A stretch of DNA of 7,923 bases from Firm-04 sp964392175. Its GTDB lineage: Bacteria; Bacillota; Clostridia; Oscillospirales; Ruminococcaceae. A program made the position numbers and the translations under genes. Of the stretch, positions 5,549 through 7,923 are shown one piece after another. How positions within the stretch are numbered: position 1 is the first letter of the stretch; each line of letters opens with the position of its first letter. The stretch is taken from assembly GCA_964392175.1 (NCBI GenBank), contig CAYMOJ010000045.1, forward strand, positions 1 to 7,923, given 5' to 3'. The notes beneath the pieces are model-generated. The model saw only the letters and a list, made by a program, of their open reading frames with translations, was not told the DNA's origin and did not search any database.

Positions 5549-6382
5549 TTATCGATAAGAGGCAAGAATTTCCTCCGTTTGCAAACCCGCACCGCCGTTG
5601 CAATCGTATTCTTCATGGAACAATCCGGTCGGCTCATCCTTAGGGATCGTATGGCTACCGCCTGCATGGGTAAATCGCGTGATACGGAAGCTTAAACGCT
5701 CCTCATCTACTGCATCAATCACTACGGACATATCGCGCTCAACCTGCTCCACACCGATCAAACGAGGAACAGCAGCAAACTGATAGATCTCAGGCAGCCC
5801 AAAGGAAGAGGTGTGCATGACAGTCAATACAGGTTTGCGCACAGAACCGATATACTCCTGCTGTGGTGTCTCCACAAAAGAGTCAGCGGCAATCAATTCG
5901 GGGATGACCGGCATTTCAAGGGTTTGCAATCTGGCACAGCCTGAAAATGCACCACTACGAATCGCACGCAGTGTACGAGGCAGTCGAATATATTCCAGTG
6001 CGGCACAGTTATGAAAGGCATTTGCATGAATCACAGCGACACCCTCAGGAATCACGAGCCGACGAAGCAAACCGCAGCCGTCAAAGCATCCAATGCCAAT
6101 CTCACCATTGGTGCCATCGGGATAACGCATTTCTTCAGGAAAAATGACGGTCTCCAGTGCATCGCAATCGCGGAACGCATATGCCCCCAGCTCACAAGCT
6201 TTTGCGGAAAGTGTAACAGCCTGCAAATTTCGGCATTCACGGAAAGCATCCTCACCGACGATACGGATGGTGTCAGGCAACACCAAATGCGTCAGCGCAT
6301 TCCCACGAAATTCTCCGCGCTCTACCATTTCCTTGTTGTGAAATTTCAAGTGATCATTGTTCTTTTTGGAAAACAGTCCCAT
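5549..6382 (-). CDS. BspA-type leucine-rich-repeat (LRR_5) protein, cytoplasmic
   Basis: The product has 277 residues. It contains at least four LRR_5 repeats between about 28 and 158, of the form AL..LVLPDTIRIVGEDAFREC, with the cores DAFRECRNL, YAFRDCDAL, CFDGCGLL, NAFHNCAAL and GAFSGCARL. About 115 residues without recognised repeats follow. LRR_5 proteins of Treponema and gut Firmicutes usually lie on the surface and bind proteins or host factors. This one starts MGLFSKKNN with no signal peptide or membrane helix, so it is expected in the cytoplasm. The start at 6382 is supported by AAAGGA (6391-6396) 8 nt upstream; an in-frame ATG at 6472 would overlap the upstream gene by 64 bases. It is the last gene of a three-gene operon, 26 nt after its neighbour. 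The partner is unknown. Confidence 0.83.
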   Translation of the reverse strand: MGLFSKKNNDHLKFHNKEMVERGEFRGNALTHLVLPDTIRIVGEDAFRECRNLQAVTLSAKACELGAYAFRDCDALETVIFPEEMRYPDGTNGEIGIGCFDGCGLLRRLVIPEGVAVIHANAFHNCAALEYIRLPRTLRAIRSGAFSGCARLQTLEMPVIPELIAADSFVETPQQEYIGSVRKPVLTVMHTSSFGLPEIYQFAAVPRLIGVEQVERDMSVVIDAVDEERLSFRITRFTHAGGSHTIPKDEPTGLFHEEYDCNGGAGLQTEEILASYR

Positions 6383-6408
6383 AGCATTTGTCCTTTCTGC
6401 ACGATGCG

Positions 6409-7341
6409 TCAAAAATATTTGTATTTTTTTGTCAGCCGCAGTAGCAATTCCAAGCGGATACGGTCTTTCCACTGGGGCTTTACCATGTAATAGATATAGG
6501 TTTCCAACACATTGATATCGGGTAGCGAGCGCCCCTCTATCTTAAAGTTTACATAGCCTGCGGGGACGTACTGTTCATACAGTGCCTTTGGCGTGATATG
6601 GGTAGGAAAATCCACGGTATCATACAGCGAAAGCGTCATATATGGGCACTCGAATTTTTCCACATCCAGAGTGGGCGGTTTTGCACCGGGTTTTGCGGTT
6701 TTCGCCCACTTCGCGTATTGCAACTGTGATTTACCAATAGTGCGATAATGCGCACCACGGCGTTTGCAGTTTGGGTCGCAACAGGCATTGATGAGTAACT
6801 CGCATTTTTCAGGATGTGTGATCGCAGAGAGTAGTTCCCAATGATTGTTATGGCGGTAATCCAAAACCACCAGCTTGTAGTCCTTTTCCAGTTCTTCCGT
6901 CAGTGCTTGTGGCTCGGTCAATTCTTTGCAAGTAGAGGAGATAATGGGATACGAAGGATACTGCGCGCGAATATATTCCTCCAACACCGGAGATGCGACG
7001 ATCACTTCATTCAAACCGTTATCGCCCAACCGCAGCATTTCATTACACAGACGATCCTGCAAATGGCGTTCATCGATCAGCGGATTGGTAAAGGTATAGC
7101 GGCAGGGAACCCCCTGCTTGTTGAATGCTTTCAGCACCTCCTGCATGACCCTTGTATCGCAGGTGCCCTGCAAAAACCGTCCGCCGTTCCACAGCGCAGT
7201 TGGAAATACACCATACACCGAGCCAATGGTCACACCGTCATAAAAGGCTTCGGGTCTGCGCTGCATCATTTGCAGCAGATGCATATTCAGTGAGAAATGC
7301 TTTAAGAAGTCCGGAATGTGAAAGCGGATCTGCTGCGCCAT
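6409..7341 (-). CDS. Peptidase U32-like protein with a cysteine cluster
   Basis: The product has 310 residues and looks like a soluble TIM-barrel-type protein. The signs of the U32 family are VNFKIEGRS (265-272), matching the KIEGR motif, and LINACCDPNCKRRGAHY (183-199) with a later FECPY (230-234). Cys187, Cys188, Cys192 and Cys232, plus Cys180, could hold an iron-sulfur cluster, as shown for the U32 proteins UbiU and UbiV. Several U32 members act in tRNA or rRNA hydroxylation or ubiquinone synthesis rather than proteolysis, so the peptidase name may mislead. At 310 residues it is shorter than the larger U32 proteins. AGGAGGA (7354-7360) precedes the ATG by 12 nt and lies inside the upstream gene, whose stop is 2 nt before this start; translation is probably coupled. 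The family is inferred from motifs; the substrate is unknown. Confidence 0.65.
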   Translation of the reverse strand: MAQQIRFHIPDFLKHFSLNMHLLQMMQRRPEAFYDGVTIGSVYGVFPTALWNGGRFLQGTCDTRVMQEVLKAFNKQGVPCRYTFTNPLIDERHLQDRLCNEMLRLGDNGLNEVIVASPVLEEYIRAQYPSYPIISSTCKELTEPQALTEELEKDYKLVVLDYRHNNHWELLSAITHPEKCELLINACCDPNCKRRGAHYRTIGKSQLQYAKWAKTAKPGAKPPTLDVEKFECPYMTLSLYDTVDFPTHITPKALYEQYVPAGYVNFKIEGRSLPDINVLETYIYYMVKPQWKDRIRLELLLRLTKKYKYF

Positions 7342-7343
7342 AT

Positions 7344-7736
7344 TTACTGTGAATCCTCCTGTGATACTTCCTGTTGTTTGGGCATCAGCGTAATGTATTC
7401 GGTTCGGGTGATGCCGTCGGTAAAGGTCAGCACCACACCGATGGTAAGCGATTGTGTGCCAATGGTCGCAGCGCGCTCATAACCCACAGAAAGCAAATTC
7501 TGCGGATAACAATCTTGATTCAAAGTAAGTACCGGATCAGGCAACGCACTGTTGGGTTCTACAATGATTTCATTGTAGACATAATCAGGTGCAAATGCAG
7601 AACCGTTTTGTGGTACCAGTTCAGAGATCACCAGTTTGATGAGCAGTATGCCCAGTATGGCAAAAATGACGACAGTCAATGTTTTCGCTGCAAGATACAG
7701 CTTTTGGCTGAAAGGGATAGCAAGAGTACGCTTCAT
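7344..7736 (-). CDS. Small single-helix membrane protein, unknown function
   Basis: The product has 130 residues and was not recognised. A basic N-terminus (MKRTLAIPFSQKLYLAAK) is followed by one membrane helix at about 19-40. About 90 residues follow, probably outside the cell, rich in beta-strand-like stretches (EIIVEPNSAL, LTIGVVLTF, TEYITLMPK) and ending in an acidic tail. One cysteine (C76) is present. It is the first gene of the leftward operon. AAAGG (7748-7752) lies 11 nt upstream of the ATG. The stop codon is 2 nt from the start of the U32-like gene. Confidence 0.75.
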   Translation of the reverse strand: MKRTLAIPFSQKLYLAAKTLTVVIFAILGILLIKLVISELVPQNGSAFAPDYVYNEIIVEPNSALPDPVLTLNQDCYPQNLLSVGYERAATIGTQSLTIGVVLTFTDGITRTEYITLMPKQQEVSQEDSQ

Positions 7737-7811
7737 GAATCACTGCGCCTTTCTGTGAAATCGGAAGATCGGTTTTCCATATCCATAATCAGGATATGCC
7801 TATACACACTT

Positions 7812-7841
7812 ATTGTAGCACGAAGCAGCTTTCTTTGTCAA
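7812..7841 (-). promoter_or_regulatory. Promoter of the leftward three-gene operon
   Basis: Read on the - strand, TTGACA (7841-7836) and TACAAT (7817-7812) are 18 bp apart, with TGC directly before the -10 (extended -10). Transcription would start near 7805, about 70 nt before the first ATG at 7736. Confidence 0.85.
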
Positions 7842-7884
7842 GACCTTTGACACCAAAAAGCGAAAGTCCGTGTAGTGCTACAAT
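7812..7884. repeat. Inverted repeat spanning mirror-image promoter elements
   Basis: ATTGTAGCAC (7812-7821) and GTGCTACAAT (7875-7884) are perfect inverted copies. Inside them TGTCAA (7836-7841) and TTGACA (7847-7852) form a second inverted pair. The left half is the operon promoter. The right half gives TGCTACAAT facing right, but its TTGACA is 26 bp away, too far for a standard promoter, so rightward activity would rest on the extended -10. Confidence 0.75.
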
Positions 7885-7923
7885 AGAAGTGAGACCTTAG
7901 GGTATAGAAAAAGTGATTGAGAT

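Noticed and set aside
6841..7293. 150-codon open frame on the + strand
   Set aside because: Antisense shadow of the U32-like gene, with no RBS or domain features.
7374..7850. 158-codon open frame on the + strand
   Set aside because: Antisense to the small membrane protein and its promoter; no coding features.

Overview
The window looks like a chromosomal segment of a low- to mid-GC, Gram-positive anaerobe of the Ruminococcus / Oscillospiraceae type. The reasons are a SpoIID-family protein, strong TTGACA/TATAAT promoters with TGN extended -10s, AGGAGG-type ribosome binding sites, a BspA-like leucine-rich-repeat protein, and above all secreted proteins with cohesin-like and dockerin domains, the building blocks of cellulosomes. 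Genus-level assignment is inference; no rRNA or species marker is present. The window contains one 100-N scaffold gap (2879-2978), so it is a draft scaffold and the true distance across the gap is unknown.

Left part (1-2720, + strand). A SpoIID/LytB-family cell-wall lytic transglycosylase (105-1121) is followed by a consensus promoter and a roughly 95-nt leader with two competing stems. Next comes guaA (1366-2628), closed by a strong terminator. The GMP synthetase is odd: its ATP-pyrophosphatase and dimerisation domains are complete, but about 100 residues of the N-terminal glutaminase domain are missing, including the nucleophile cysteine. It probably uses free ammonia or a separate glutaminase.

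Centre (2771-5386, + strand). This is a tandem array of a duplicated module. Two full-length genes (2981-3796 and 4564-5382) each encode a signal peptide, one cohesin-like domain and one dockerin, the layout of the small adaptor scaffoldin ScaC of Ruminococcus flavefaciens. Between them, with its own promoter and leader, lies a gene for a tiny secreted protein that is almost only a dockerin (4095-4508). A third, collapsed copy (2771-2878) sits on the left edge of the gap. The two dockerins are nearly identical, while one patch of the cohesin-like domain differs strongly. This suggests adaptors that plug into the same scaffold but present different docking faces.

Right part (5485-7852, - strand). 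Three closely spaced genes run leftward from a TTGACA/TACAAT promoter at 7812-7841: a small one-helix membrane-anchored protein of unknown function, a U32-peptidase-like protein with a cysteine cluster, and a cytoplasmic BspA-type LRR protein. They end at a bidirectional terminator (5485-5510) shared with the convergent cohesin-dockerin gene. The promoter region carries a perfect 10-bp inverted repeat covering the -10 element and a mirror-image -10 facing right, so a divergent gene may start beyond the window.
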